From Planctomycetales bacterium 4572_13 (lineage in GTDB: Bacteria > Planctomycetota > Phycisphaerae > Sedimentisphaerales > Anaerohalosphaeraceae), in assembly GCA_002084585.1 (NCBI GenBank), contig NBLM01000011.1:1-36772 (forward strand): a stretch of 36,772 bases of DNA. Direction: 5' to 3'. A program made the position numbers and the translations under genes. Below the pieces are notes generated by a model. That model did no database searches, was not told the DNA's origin, and worked only from the letters and a program-made list of their open reading frames with translations. Below, in pieces: positions 24,847 through 33,554 of the stretch (position 1 is its first letter; each line of letters starts with the position of its first letter).

Positions 24847-26026
24847 TATTCGCCCCTTCGTATTGGATGAATTTGTTTTTATGTCGATAGCTTGCTTTCA
24901 GGTCGGCGTGCGCCATGCCGTTTTTGATTAAGTGGGCGTTAATAAATGTTTTATTTTTCAAGTAGAGATAGCACTTCAAGGTGTTGTTTTCGTCGTATTT
25001 GTCTGAGTCAAATTTCATGAAAACCTGCTGCCCTTTTAGTTTTTCTTCGAGAAACCGAACGGCATTTCCGTTTTTTCGTTTGTCTTGATGAATTCCAATA
25101 AGACGGACTTTCAGATTGTTACTGAGTATGAGATGTTCAGGTGAAACGACTTGCTTAACGGTATAATACTCCTGACGAGTTTGATTGTCTTTATTGTCAA
25201 TACGCGATCCAAATCGCAACTTTTTCGGGTCAACTTTTTTGTCAAATTTCACAGTGTCCTTGAAAATGTAGGGGGATTTTTTAATGTGCCCCGATTTTTT
25301 TTCTGATAACCGGGAGAAAGTTTTCATTGATTTCATAGCCCACAGAGTTTCGCTCATTATCTACGGCAACCCGACGGTATCTCCCACAAAAGAAAACATT
25401 TTGACGAGTCGTTTTGGCAACTCTTCGGGGAACATCGCAAGGTGTTTATCCTGCCGTTCGCCTGAGAAATTCCAGTGTCCAGAAAAGTATTGATTCCATT
25501 GCTCTGTTGTCATTGATGAGGCATTTTTAATTTCTTTTGAGACGGGCTTTGGTTTGCCCGGCTTCTTAAATAACAGAATGAACTCATAATCAATTTTAAG
25601 AATACCGTTTCGGGGGTTCGGAAATGACCCCATTATCGTGGCGCCGCCGGTGGTGTTGCAGGTGGTAACTTTTTGCCAGATAATCGCACCCATATAGTCA
25701 AACCCGATTGTTTCACAGAACTTAATAATTTCTGTGCGTATCGGGATGATTTTATAGCGTCCGTAATAAACAGATCGTGCAAACTGATCACCGACATTGA
25801 TACAAAGGCGGCATCCATTTTCAAGAACTCGATGACATTCTTTCCAGACGAGATTTAAGTTGTTGATATAATCTTCATAGCTGTCGTTGAAGCCGATTTG
25901 TTCTTCTGTACCGTAATCTTTCAGTTGCCAATAGGGGGGGGATGTAATGACAAGTTGTGTGCTTTGATCAGGCAGCGATTGCATTTGTCTTGAGTCGCCG
26001 CGGATGATTGTATGTTTCGTGGGCAT
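24839..26026 (-). pseudogene. N4-cytosine-type DNA methyltransferase with SNase-like C-terminus, disrupted
   Basis: The first part (26026-25361) is a beta-class methyltransferase: MPTKHTIIRGDSRQM, the catalytic motif IV TSPPYWQLKDYG, then FPEELPKRLVKMFSFVGDTV. Here the AdoMet-binding motif I (DPFxGSGTT) should follow; instead the frame reads GLP and stops. In another frame the sequence resumes VAVDNERNSVGYEINENFL, the segment that normally comes after motif I. So the motif-I stretch is deleted near 25364-25375, with a frame change. A second change occurs at a run of eight A (minus; 25295-25302): dropping one A joins VIRKK to the frame of PYIFKDTVKFDKKVDPKKL and an SNase/thermonuclease-like domain (VRLIGIHQDK to NAHLIKNGMAHADL). 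The start 26026 has GGGAGG 8 bases upstream. Without motif I the product should not methylate. Alternatively these are assembly errors. Confidence 0.78.
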
Positions 26027-26045
26027 TGTTCCTGCCTCCCAATAA

Positions 26046-26417
26046 TCATTCATCAAGTGTCAATTGCTCCGCATCGCCCCAGAGCATTTCGAGGTTGTAA
26101 TACTCGCGTTGGTCGGCGGCAAAGATATGGACCACGACGCTGACAAAGTCCAGCAGAATCCATTGGCCCCTGTCATATCCTGCGACGCCGAACCGCTGGT
26201 GGCCCTGTTTTTTCGCTTCCACGGAAATCTCATCGGCGGCTGTCCGGGCTTGCCGGGCACTGGTTCCGGTAGCGATAACATAATAATTCGTCGCCGGACT
26301 GATGCCCGTCAGGTCTATGACCGTGATGTCTGTGCAGTTTAGATCACGGGCAATGCGGGCCGCGTCAAGGGCCAACTGTTTGTCTTCAGTTCTCGTTTTT
26401 TCAGTTTTTTTTGTCAT
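26046..26417 (-). CDS. rsfS: ribosome silencing factor
   Basis: RsfS (DUF143) binds ribosomal protein L14 on the 50S subunit and blocks joining with 30S when nutrients are scarce. The 123-residue product has ALDAARIARDLNCTDITVIDL, the conserved TNYYVIATGTSARQARTAADEI, and GYDRGQWILLDFVSVVVHIF followed by REYYNLEMLWGDAEQL. The normal length and all family segments are present. The binding site is weak (GGAAAT, about 10 bases before ATG). It reads into the restriction-modification genes after 19 bases, then argS. The hppA terminator lies 35 bases upstream. Confidence 0.95.
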   Translation of the reverse strand: MTKKTEKTRTEDKQLALDAARIARDLNCTDITVIDLTGISPATNYYVIATGTSARQARTAADEISVEAKKQGHQRFGVAGYDRGQWILLDFVSVVVHIFAADQREYYNLEMLWGDAEQLTLDE

Positions 26418-26444
26418 ATTATTCGTTATTTCCGGGGTTTTATC

Positions 26445-26485
26445 AAATAAAACAGGGGCATCCCTTTGAAACAGGACACCCCTGT
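26445..26485 (-). terminator. rho-independent terminator after hppA
   Basis: On the minus strand ACAGGGGTGTCC (26485-26474) pairs with GGATGCCCCTGT (26463-26452), a 12-bp stem with two G-T pairs around a 10-base loop, followed by TTTTATTT. It lies 39 bases after the hppA stop codon and 35 before rsfS. Confidence 0.88.
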
Positions 26486-26523
26486 AAGCTACTCGATTTA
26501 TACTGCTGCGTCAAGTGTTGATG

Positions 26524-28932
26524 TTAGTCGCCAATGCTGACGAGATTGGAGAACCAATCCCCGATAATCGGCGAGAATTTAACAACCACACCGCTGAATA
26601 CTACGCTGACCATGGTCATCAGCTTGATCAGGATGTTCAAACTTGGGCCGGAAGTATCCTTGAACGGATCGCCGACGGTATCGCCAACAACGCCGGCTTT
26701 GTGTGCTTCAGAACCCTTGCCGCCGTGAGCGCCGTTTTCGATGTACTTTTTGGCGTTGTCCCAGGCACCGCCAGCATTATTCAGCATGATGGCCAGGGAG
26801 AAACCAGCGGTTAGCCCGCCTGCCAGCAGGCCCATGACACCGGGAACACCCAGCAAGAGACCGGTCAAGACTGGCACGGCAATCGCCAGAGCGGACGGGA
26901 CGATCATTTCTTTCTGAGCACCGGCGGTCGAGATGGCTACACAGTTTGCATAGTCCGGCTTGCCGGTGCCGTCCAGAATACCCGGAATTTCCTTGAACTG
27001 ACGGCGAACTTCGTTCACCATCGCGCCTGCCGCACGACCGACGGCTTTCATTGTCAATGCACAGAAGACAAACGCCATCATCGCCCCGATGAACATACCA
27101 CAAATCAGCTTCGGGTTCATAATGCTCATATTATAGGCATTGACAAAGTCCATGACGGTTGCAACCTTGGCGGAAGCGGCGGTAAAGGCCATTTCGCCCA
27201 CATAATAAATGCCATCTTCGCTACCGTCGGCCAGCTTGCCGATCCAGATGCGAATTTCTTCGATATACGCCGCCAGCAGAGCCATGGCGGTCAGAGCCGC
27301 TGAACCAATCGCAAAGCCCTTACCGGTTGCGGCGGTGGTATTACCAAGCGAATCCAGTGCGTCGGTGCGTTTGCGAACCTCTTCACCCAGACCGGCCATT
27401 TCGGCATTACCACCAGCGTTGTCGGCAATTGGACCGTAGGCGTCGGTGGCCAGTGTGATACCCAGCGTGCTGAGCATACCGACTGCGGCGAAACCGATAC
27501 CGTAAAGTCCCAAGGAAAGATTGCTGAATCCGCCGGCGAAGGCGAATGCACACATAATACCGACGACGATGGTAAGAACCGACCATCCGGTTGAGAACAT
27601 GCCGACGGCCAAACCGTCGATGATCGCGGTGGCTGGACCCATGTTACACTGATCGGCAATACCCTTTGTGGGTTTGTATTCAGCCGAGGTGTAATACTCA
27701 GTGATCTGACCGATTACGACACCTGCCAACAGGCCGGAAACAACCGAACCGAAGATGCCCCAGGTAATCATATGCACTTGGGCCATAATCGCCAGAGCGA
27801 CGAGAATCAGAACCGAACTGCCCAGTGTACCTACGAGCAGGGACTTTAAGAGTTGCTTCTGGGTAGCCCCTTCTTTACACTTCACCATGAACATACCAGC
27901 AATCGACAGTATAATACCGATGGCCGCGACGAGCATCGGAGCCACAACCGCCATCAGCGGGTCAATGCCGAATTGTTGGAGGGTTCCCATTGAAAGAGCG
28001 GCGCCCAGAGCGGCGGTCGCAAGAATCGAACCACAATAACTTTCGTACAGGTCAGCACCCATACCGGCCACATCGCCGACATTGTCGCCGACATTATCAG
28101 CGATGGTTGCGGGGTTACGCGGGTCGTCTTCCGGGATACCGGCTTCGACCTTACCGACGAGATCAGCACCCACATCGGCGGCTTTGGTGAAGATGCCGCC
28201 ACCAACTCGTGCGAATAGGGCTTGCGTTGAAGCACCCATACCGAAGGTAATCATTGTGGTGGTGATTTCGACTATTTTATGATCTGCATGCATGCCTTTT
28301 ACAACCAAGTCCAGACCAAGGAAAGAAAGACCGTTGGCCATATGTTCGGCTGTGTAAACCAGCTTATCGAGCATCAGATACCACAGAGCGATATCCAGCA
28401 GACCAAAGCCGACAACGACCAAGCCCATGACCGCACCGGAGCGGAATGCGACGGTCAAGCCCTTGTTTAAGCTTTCACTCGCACCTTGAGCGGTACGGGC
28501 CGAGGCATTGGTTGCCGTCTTCATTCCGAGGAAGCCGCACAAACCGCTGAAGAAACCACCGGTCAGGAATGCGACAGGGACAAACGGGTTCTGGACGCCA
28601 ATATAGGCCAGCCAGGCAAAGATCGCCAACAAGACGGCGAATACCATCGCAACAACCTTGTACTGACGCATCAGATAGGCATAGGCGCCTTCGCGGACAT
28701 GTGTCGCGATCTCGATCATCTTTTCAGTACCTTCTGGTGCGCTCATCATCTTCTTATAGAAGTAAACAGCCATAACCAGAGCGGCGACTGAGCAGACAAC
28801 AGCCAAAAATGGCGTGTATGGCGCAATCTTCCCGGCAAGATCCGTTGCTTGTGCTGTTTCCTCTGCCATTGCTGTTGCGGACAGAGCCAACACAGGCAGT
28901 CCCACCGCTACTGATTTCAGTAGTCCTTTCAC
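26524..28932 (-). CDS. hppA: membrane-bound ion-translocating pyrophosphatase, K+-dependent type
   Basis: The enzyme hydrolyses pyrophosphate to pump H+ or Na+ across the membrane. About 16 membrane segments; the catalytic loops have the diagnostic [20 protein letters not shown], then [20 protein letters not shown], and near the end [19 protein letters not shown]. In [20 protein letters not shown] the residue after GNTT is Ala, which marks the K+-dependent subfamily (the K+-independent one has Lys). H+ versus Na+ specificity cannot be read with confidence. A cleavable-looking signal, [20 protein letters not shown], sits at the N-terminus. Start: GTG at 28932, 802 residues, with AAAGGGA 7 bases before it. 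An in-frame ATG at 29004 lies upstream of the predicted initiation site. A terminator follows. Confidence 0.95.
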   Translation of the reverse strand: MKGLLKSVAVGLPVLALSATAMAEETAQATDLAGKIAPYTPFLAVVCSVAALVMAVYFYKKMMSAPEGTEKMIEIATHVREGAYAYLMRQYKVVAMVFAVLLAIFAWLAYIGVQNPFVPVAFLTGGFFSGLCGFLGMKTATNASARTAQGASESLNKGLTVAFRSGAVMGLVVVGFGLLDIALWYLMLDKLVYTAEHMANGLSFLGLDLVVKGMHADHKIVEITTTMITFGMGASTQALFARVGGGIFTKAADVGADLVGKVEAGIPEDDPRNPATIADNVGDNVGDVAGMGADLYESYCGSILATAALGAALSMGTLQQFGIDPLMAVVAPMLVAAIGIILSIAGMFMVKCKEGATQKQLLKSLLVGTLGSSVLILVALAIMAQVHMITWGIFGSVVSGLLAGVVIGQITEYYTSAEYKPTKGIADQCNMGPATAIIDGLAVGMFSTGWSVLTIVVGIMCAFAFAGGFSNLSLGLYGIGFAAVGMLSTLGITLATDAYGPIADNAGGNAEMAGLGEEVRKRTDALDSLGNTTAATGKGFAIGSAALTAMALLAAYIEEIRIWIGKLADGSEDGIYYVGEMAFTAASAKVATVMDFVNAYNMSIMNPKLICGMFIGAMMAFVFCALTMKAVGRAAGAMVNEVRRQFKEIPGILDGTGKPDYANCVAISTAGAQKEMIVPSALAIAVPVLTGLLLGVPGVMGLLAGGLTAGFSLAIMLNNAGGAWDNAKKYIENGAHGGKGSEAHKAGVVGDTVGDPFKDTSGPSLNILIKLMTMVSVVFSGVVVKFSPIIGDWFSNLVSIGD

Positions 28933-29004
28933 AGTTACATCCCTTTCGTTTAATATGATAATAAAGTTTTTAATGTTCGTAATTAGTATGCGAAAATCGG
29001 ACAC

Positions 29005-29032
29005 AGTGTAGCTATTCTAATACGGTTTTCAA
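29005..29032 (-). promoter_or_regulatory. promoter for hppA
   Basis: On the minus strand TTGAAA (29032-29027) and TACACT (29010-29005), 16 bases apart. Initiation near 28998 leaves a leader of about 66 bases before GTG 28932. Confidence 0.5.
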
Positions 29033-29070
29033 CCTTTTTATAGGCGGATTCTCATTTTTGATATGGATAT

Positions 29071-30273
29071 TTAAGTGTGATAGTCGGCGTTTATGGTGAT
29101 GTATTCCCTGCTCAAGTCGCAGCCGTAGCAGAAATCCTGGTGTTTGCCGACATTCAGATTCACAGTGATGGTGTGTTCTTTTTTGGCGATGATCCGGGAT
29201 ACCCGTTTCGCGTCAAAATTAGTCGGTTTTCCATTTCGGAAGACGAAAATGTCCCCGATTTCAACGCAAAGCGTTGCAGGGTCAAGTGTTACGCCGCAGG
29301 AGCCGACCGCGACCACAATGCGGCCCCAGTTTGGATCGGCGCCATGGACGGCACATTTGACCAGATCATAATCCGCGACGGCACGGGCGGCCTTGAGCGC
29401 ATCGCCTTTTCGGGCGGCCCCTTTGACAACAACCTTAAACATTCGTGTCGCGCCCTCGGCGTCCAGAGCCATCTGTTTGCCCAAATTGTTGCAAAGATCC
29501 GACAATACCGCAGAAAATTTTCGGTATGCCGCATCCTGTTTTGTGATGGTTTTATTTTTCGCCAGCCCGGAAGCGAGGATCATCGCGGTGTCGTTGGTGC
29601 TTTGATGCCCGTCCACTGTCAGCCGGTTCAGCGACAGCCCGATAGCATTTTTCAGGGCTTTTCCCAGCAGTGGTTTGCTGATAGCGGCATCTGTTGTAAT
29701 GACGCAAATCGTCGTGGCCATATTTGGCCCGATCATGCCCGCACCCTTGGCGGTTCCGGCGATGGTAACGGTTTTGCCGTAAAGATCGAAGGTTCGCACG
29801 GCCTGCTTGGCCTTTGTATCGGTTGTCATAATGGCTTTGGCAAAATTCAGGCCGGCTGTCTGGCTATCGCGAAGTAATTTAGCAGCGTTAGTAATTCCGG
29901 CGGTAATTTTCGTAATCGGAAGCTGTTGTCCGATGATGCCTGTCGAAGCGATAAGAACCTGTTCGGTTTCAAGGTCCAACTCCTTGGCAACCTTGCTGCA
30001 CATGACCTTGGCGGCGGCCAGACCTTTGGCACCGGTGCATGCGTTCGCATTTCCGCTATTAATGATGGCGGTGTATATCGGGCTAGTGACAATGTGTTTT
30101 TTGCAAATAATGACACCGGCCGATTGAATGGCGTTCGTGGTGAAGACCGCCGCTGCCTTGGCTCCGGTGGGGCAATAGAGCAATGCTAAATCGGGTTTCC
30201 CCGATTGTTTGACACCGCAGTGCAGTCCCGCTGCTGTAAATCCTTTTGGTGCTGTAATTGTCTTGTTTGGCAT
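29071..30273 (-). CDS. argJ: bifunctional ornithine acetyltransferase/N-acetylglutamate synthase
   Basis: ArgJ moves the acetyl group from N-acetylornithine to glutamate, which recycles it in arginine synthesis; some forms also use acetyl-CoA. The chain cleaves itself into two subunits at an Ala-Thr bond. Here KGAGMIGPNMATTICVITTD shows the site between Ala186 and Thr187, the Thr being the nucleophile. Other landmarks: NSGNANACTG, VLIASTGIIGQQLP, SLNRLTVDGHQSTNDTAMIL, AVHGADPNWGRIVVAVG and the C-terminal YCGCDL-like YGCDLSREYITINADY. Length (400 residues) is normal. GGAG lies 7 bases before the ATG. No other arginine-pathway gene is adjacent; argS is about 5 kb downstream but separated by hppA and rsfS. 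Confidence 0.95.
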   Translation of the reverse strand: MPNKTITAPKGFTAAGLHCGVKQSGKPDLALLYCPTGAKAAAVFTTNAIQSAGVIICKKHIVTSPIYTAIINSGNANACTGAKGLAAAKVMCSKVAKELDLETEQVLIASTGIIGQQLPITKITAGITNAAKLLRDSQTAGLNFAKAIMTTDTKAKQAVRTFDLYGKTVTIAGTAKGAGMIGPNMATTICVITTDAAISKPLLGKALKNAIGLSLNRLTVDGHQSTNDTAMILASGLAKNKTITKQDAAYRKFSAVLSDLCNNLGKQMALDAEGATRMFKVVVKGAARKGDALKAARAVADYDLVKCAVHGADPNWGRIVVAVGSCGVTLDPATLCVEIGDIFVFRNGKPTNFDAKRVSRIIAKKEHTITVNLNVGKHQDFCYGCDLSREYITINADYHT

Positions 30274-30354
30274 CGATTATCTCCGAATAATAATAACTAT
30301 TTACGGAATTATTGTTTGATTCTTTCAAGTTATAGAACCGAAGGTTCGTTATAC

Positions 30355-30502
30355 AATAGCCGGGGGTGAAACCCCCGGTTGAGAGTGTCTAATCCTCCAA
30401 GCCCCAACGGGGCGACATATCCACTTTAATCCCGAGCATGTCGCCCCGTCGGGGCTAATTGGTACTGGGTATCAGATACCGGTGGTTTTACCACCGGCTA
30501 TT
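30355..30502. repeat. composite palindrome island upstream of argJ
   Basis: Three hairpins lie in a row in the 304-base gap between argJ and the gene ending at 30577. First: CCGGGGGT-GAA-ACCCCCGG (30360-30378). Second: AGCCCCAACGGGGCGACAT (30400-30418) pairs with its inverse at 30438-30456 with one mismatch. Third: CCGGTGGT-TTT-ACCACCGG (30479-30497). In addition AATAGCCGG (30355-30363) and CCGGCTATT (30494-30502) pair exactly, so the whole block can fold as one multi-armed structure. A further small hairpin GCCC-TGTC-GGGC (30511-30522) lies just outside. It looks like a dispersed intergenic repeat mosaic; no gene lies in it. Confidence 0.8.
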
Positions 30503-30576
30503 ATATTAAAGCCCTGTCGGGCCAAAAAACTATCTGAACCATTTATCCTTTTTTATTGAGGCATTTCCAATCTTCT

Positions 30577-30954
30577 TTAACAGTATTCCTGCGGATGCAG
30601 GTTGTTTTCAATCCAGATCCCGACGACATTCACATTCGGATACGCCTCTTTTAGGAAAATGACGGATCGTTTGAGCTGTTCTTTTTGGGCATCGTCATCG
30701 ACCGGGTTTCCGGCGCAGTCCGGATGGGCGCAGATGGCGATTTGGCTGCTGCCGTGATGGTTGACAGAAATATCCGTGCGGGTGATGATCGAATTGAGTG
30801 CTATCAGATCAGTCGTCTTGGCAAAAATACGCACTGGCCCCGGCTCGGTAATACAATCCACGAACTCGGCCTTGAAGCGGGTTTGAAGAAACCCAATCAC
30901 CGGCAACTGGACCCGCCCGTCCATACAGTTTATCGCGGTACAAAAGCTCATCAT
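30577..30954 (-). CDS. small beta-carbonic-anhydrase-like protein
   Basis: A 125-residue protein with the zinc-ligand pattern of beta-carbonic anhydrases: FCTAINCMDGRVQLP near the N-terminus (Cys, then Asp-Gly-Arg) and ICAHPDCAGNPVDDD in the middle (His-x-x-Cys). True beta-carbonic anhydrases have about 200 residues, so this is a reduced member, possibly a related zinc protein with another role. I have no firm family name for it. AAAGGA ends 4 bases before the first ATG (30954) and 7 before a second, adjacent ATG (30951); either may be used. An in-frame ATG at 31032 would add 26 residues unlike the family. Divergent from dprA; the palindrome island lies just downstream. Confidence 0.7.
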   Translation of the reverse strand: MMSFCTAINCMDGRVQLPVIGFLQTRFKAEFVDCITEPGPVRIFAKTTDLIALNSIITRTDISVNHHGSSQIAICAHPDCAGNPVDDDAQKEQLKRSVIFLKEAYPNVNVVGIWIENNLHPQEYC

Positions 30955-31100
30955 TTTATCCTTTATAAATAAGCATATTTCTGATAGACAATTATAGCGA
31001 AAATTAAATGAAATTTGAAGATGTTTTTTCAAAAACTACGAACCACGAACTACGAACTCTCAAATTGGCCGTCGATTAAGTTTGAGTAACAAGGAGTTTT

Positions 31101-32264
31101 ATGACAACCGAACCGCACAGCCCGCAGATTGAATTATGGCTCAAGCTTATTCGTGCCGAGGGGATTGGGCCGACACTTTTTAAGCGATTGCTGGACTACT
31201 TTGGTGGTGTGGAACGCATTTTTACCGCTTCGGTGTTCGAGTTGACGAAGATCGAGGGCATCGGCAATAAAACCGCCGAAAGCATTGCTCAAACCCGTGA
31301 TGCGTTTGATGCCGACAGTGAACTGGCCCTGGCGGACAAGCTCGGCGTTTGGGTCATCCATTTGCAGGACGAGCGGTATCCGCCGGCGTTGAAAGCGATT
31401 TACGATCCGCCGCCGGTGCTGTATATCAAGGGGACGCTCACCCGTGCGGACAATCTGGCGATGGCGATTGTCGGCTGCCGACGGTGCAGTCATTATGGAA
31501 CCGAACAGGCCAACCGTTTTTCGCATTTGCTCGCCGCGGCGGGGTTTACGATTGTCAGCGGTATGGCCCGCGGCATTGATACCGCCGCCCATCGCGGGGC
31601 GTTGGCGACCAAAGGTCGGACGATTGCTGTGCAGGGGTGCGGCTTGTCGAATATCTTCCCGCCGGAGAACGAAAAGCTGTCCGCTCAAATCGCCGAAAAC
31701 GGTGCGGTGATTAGTGAACTGCCGTTGAGCTATGAGCCGCTGGCTGAAAACTTTCCCGGCCGCAACCGCATTATCGCCGGTCTGTCGATGGGGGTGCTGG
31801 TCGTCGAGGCGACTTATCGCAGCGGGGCGCTCATCTCCGCACATGCGGCGATGGACAACAACCGCGAGGTGATGGCGGTTCCGGGCCGGATTGATTCACC
31901 GTGCAGTCTGGGCTGTCATAAACTGCTCAAGCAGGGCGCCCGTTTAATTGATGGCATTGACGAGATTATGGACGCGCTGGGCTATGTCGGCGACGGCCTG
32001 AAAACACACGCCAGTGCCGCCGCGACCGAAGCCGAGCAGAATGCCCAGGGAACGCTGTTCGATACAACCCGGCTGAATCTGACGGATGCCGAGGAGGCGA
32101 TTTTAGCTCGGTTGAACTCTGAGCCGGTGCATGTAGAGGAGTTGATCGAACAAACGCAGCTTACCGCCGCCAAAATTCACTCCGGCGTTATCAGTTTGCA
32201 ATTAAAGGGGCTTGTCAGGCAACTGCCGGGAAATATGATTATGAAGCGACATCAGAATTCTTAG
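31101..32264 (+). CDS. dprA: DNA processing protein DprA (Smf)
   Basis: DprA binds incoming single-stranded DNA in natural transformation and loads RecA; it is also widespread in bacteria not known to be competent. The 387-residue protein has an N-terminal helix-hairpin-helix/SAM-like part (LIRAEGIGPTLFKRLLDYFG, KIEGIGNKTAESIA), a Rossmann core with AIVGCRRCSHYG, TIVSGMARGIDTAAHRGAL, AVQGCGLSNIFPPEN, PGRNRIIAGLS and EATYRSGALISAHAA, and a C-terminal winged-helix (DAEEAILARLNSEPVHVEEL to GLVRQLPGNMIMK). All domains are present and the length is normal. AAGGAG (31091-31096) is 4 bases before the ATG. No other competence gene is in view. Convergent with the TPR gene, 11 bases away. Confidence 0.96.
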   Translation: MTTEPHSPQIELWLKLIRAEGIGPTLFKRLLDYFGGVERIFTASVFELTKIEGIGNKTAESIAQTRDAFDADSELALADKLGVWVIHLQDERYPPALKAIYDPPPVLYIKGTLTRADNLAMAIVGCRRCSHYGTEQANRFSHLLAAAGFTIVSGMARGIDTAAHRGALATKGRTIAVQGCGLSNIFPPENEKLSAQIAENGAVISELPLSYEPLAENFPGRNRIIAGLSMGVLVVEATYRSGALISAHAAMDNNREVMAVPGRIDSPCSLGCHKLLKQGARLIDGIDEIMDALGYVGDGLKTHASAAATEAEQNAQGTLFDTTRLNLTDAEEAILARLNSEPVHVEELIEQTQLTAAKIHSGVISLQLKGLVRQLPGNMIMKRHQNS

Positions 32265-32275
32265 ATGGGCTGGAA

Positions 32276-33199
32276 TTAATTGACGACGATGACTGCCGAG
32301 ACAAGATCCTTGTTTCGTATCTGGTTTATCTGTTCATAAACCCGGGCCATGATGACCGCATCTCGCATGCCGGAGACGGTTTCAACAGACTTTGCCAGAT
32401 AATACTCACATCGCGCGTTCCTCCCTTGCTGTTTGCTCAAGCGGGCCACCGCCAGCCAGGTGTCGATCAATTGGAGATGATAGCGACCGTAAATTTCAGT
32501 CTTTATCTTCAATGACTCAGACAGCAGCCGGTCCGCTTCTTGTGTGTCCTCCCGAACCATATGCAGATGGGCCATCTTTTCGAGAACATTAGCGGTCATC
32601 AAATGCTGCGTGCCATAAGATTGCTCATAGATATCCAGCGCCGCTTGGTAATTATTGTATGCCTGCTCCAAATTTCCCTCGCCAAACCGCAAATTTGCCA
32701 ATTCCAAAATGAAGGGAGCCATTTCCTTATTTCGTACATCATAGTGATTCAGCATAATGCCGACCGCCTGTGATAAAGCAGTTTCCGCCTGCGACAGATC
32801 GCCCTGCCGCTGGCAGACATCACTGAGCATTCGAAGCGTATGAGCCACATAGGGATGGTCATCAAAAAGAGCTTGTTTCTGGAGTTTAACACCCTTTTCC
32901 AGGTATTGGTGGGCTTGTGTCAGCAGGCCTTCATAACTGCAAACCGTCCCCATATCGATCAGGCACAATGCCATTTCACCGGTGTCCGCTTTCTGCGAGC
33001 GTCCTTGCCGCAATGCCTGACCCGCAAGCGAATGGGCTTTTTCGTATTCACCAAAAGCCATATAGCCCCGAGCCATTGTTCGTAATGTCTTTATGGACAA
33101 CGACTCATCGTGATGACCCGCATAAACGGGGCCGATCAAAACACACAATAACAAAACGAAAAGCGCCTTTTTTAGCTTCAAATAATATCTCGGAGCCAT
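32276..33199 (-). CDS. exported TPR-repeat protein
   Basis: A 307-residue protein. It starts with a typical signal peptide (basic LKLKKA, then ALFVLLLCVLIGPVYAG) and then about six tetratricopeptide repeats of the 42-residue, kinesin-light-chain-like type, e.g. LRTMARGYMAFGEYEKAHSL, YVAHTLRMLSDVCQRQGDL and LELANLRFGEGNLEQAYNNY. TPR proteins are scaffolds; nothing in it shows catalytic activity, so the role is unknown. ATG 33199 is chosen because AAGGA is upstream and the signal peptide starts here; the frame is open a further 108 bases upstream but without a binding site. Monocistronic by context. Confidence 0.82.
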   Translation of the reverse strand: MAPRYYLKLKKALFVLLLCVLIGPVYAGHHDESLSIKTLRTMARGYMAFGEYEKAHSLAGQALRQGRSQKADTGEMALCLIDMGTVCSYEGLLTQAHQYLEKGVKLQKQALFDDHPYVAHTLRMLSDVCQRQGDLSQAETALSQAVGIMLNHYDVRNKEMAPFILELANLRFGEGNLEQAYNNYQAALDIYEQSYGTQHLMTANVLEKMAHLHMVREDTQEADRLLSESLKIKTEIYGRYHLQLIDTWLAVARLSKQQGRNARCEYYLAKSVETVSGMRDAVIMARVYEQINQIRNKDLVSAVIVVN

Positions 33200-33554
33200 C
33201 TTCAATTCCTTAATAATTGCAGAGATACAGAGATTGCACTTCCCTGTAAAAAACGCCCGCTCCTCCGAAGGATAAAGAACTCGTACCCCCGGTGAGAAAT
33301 AAAACAAATATCCTCAAACAGATATTACATTATCGGACATCTTTTTGCAATACTTTAGCGCTTATTTTCTGGCAAATTAGACAAGTTAGGCAAATTGCAT
33401 ATGAGCGGCGTTTTTTGGTGATTTCCAGATAACTCTTTTTTGTAAAGAGGGTTATAGTTTTATCGCAAGTGGGATTGTGAAGCAGCTTAGGGTGTTTCAA
33501 CTGATTAATGATTATTTTGTGCGGGACATGGCGTGTTTCCAGGCATCGGTGTTT
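33200..33554. other. intergenic stretch, one weak hairpin
   Basis: About 355 bases between the TPR gene and the regulator gene, both on the minus strand. AT-rich. ATAAC-TCTTT (33429-33438) can pair with AAAGA-GG-GTTAT (33444-33455) with a two-base bulge. I see no gene, no well-spaced promoter I would defend, and no T-run after the hairpin. Confidence 0.5.

Noticed and set aside
29077-29877. 266-codon frame antisense to argJ
   Set aside because: Shadow of a well-supported gene; composition only reflects the opposite strand.
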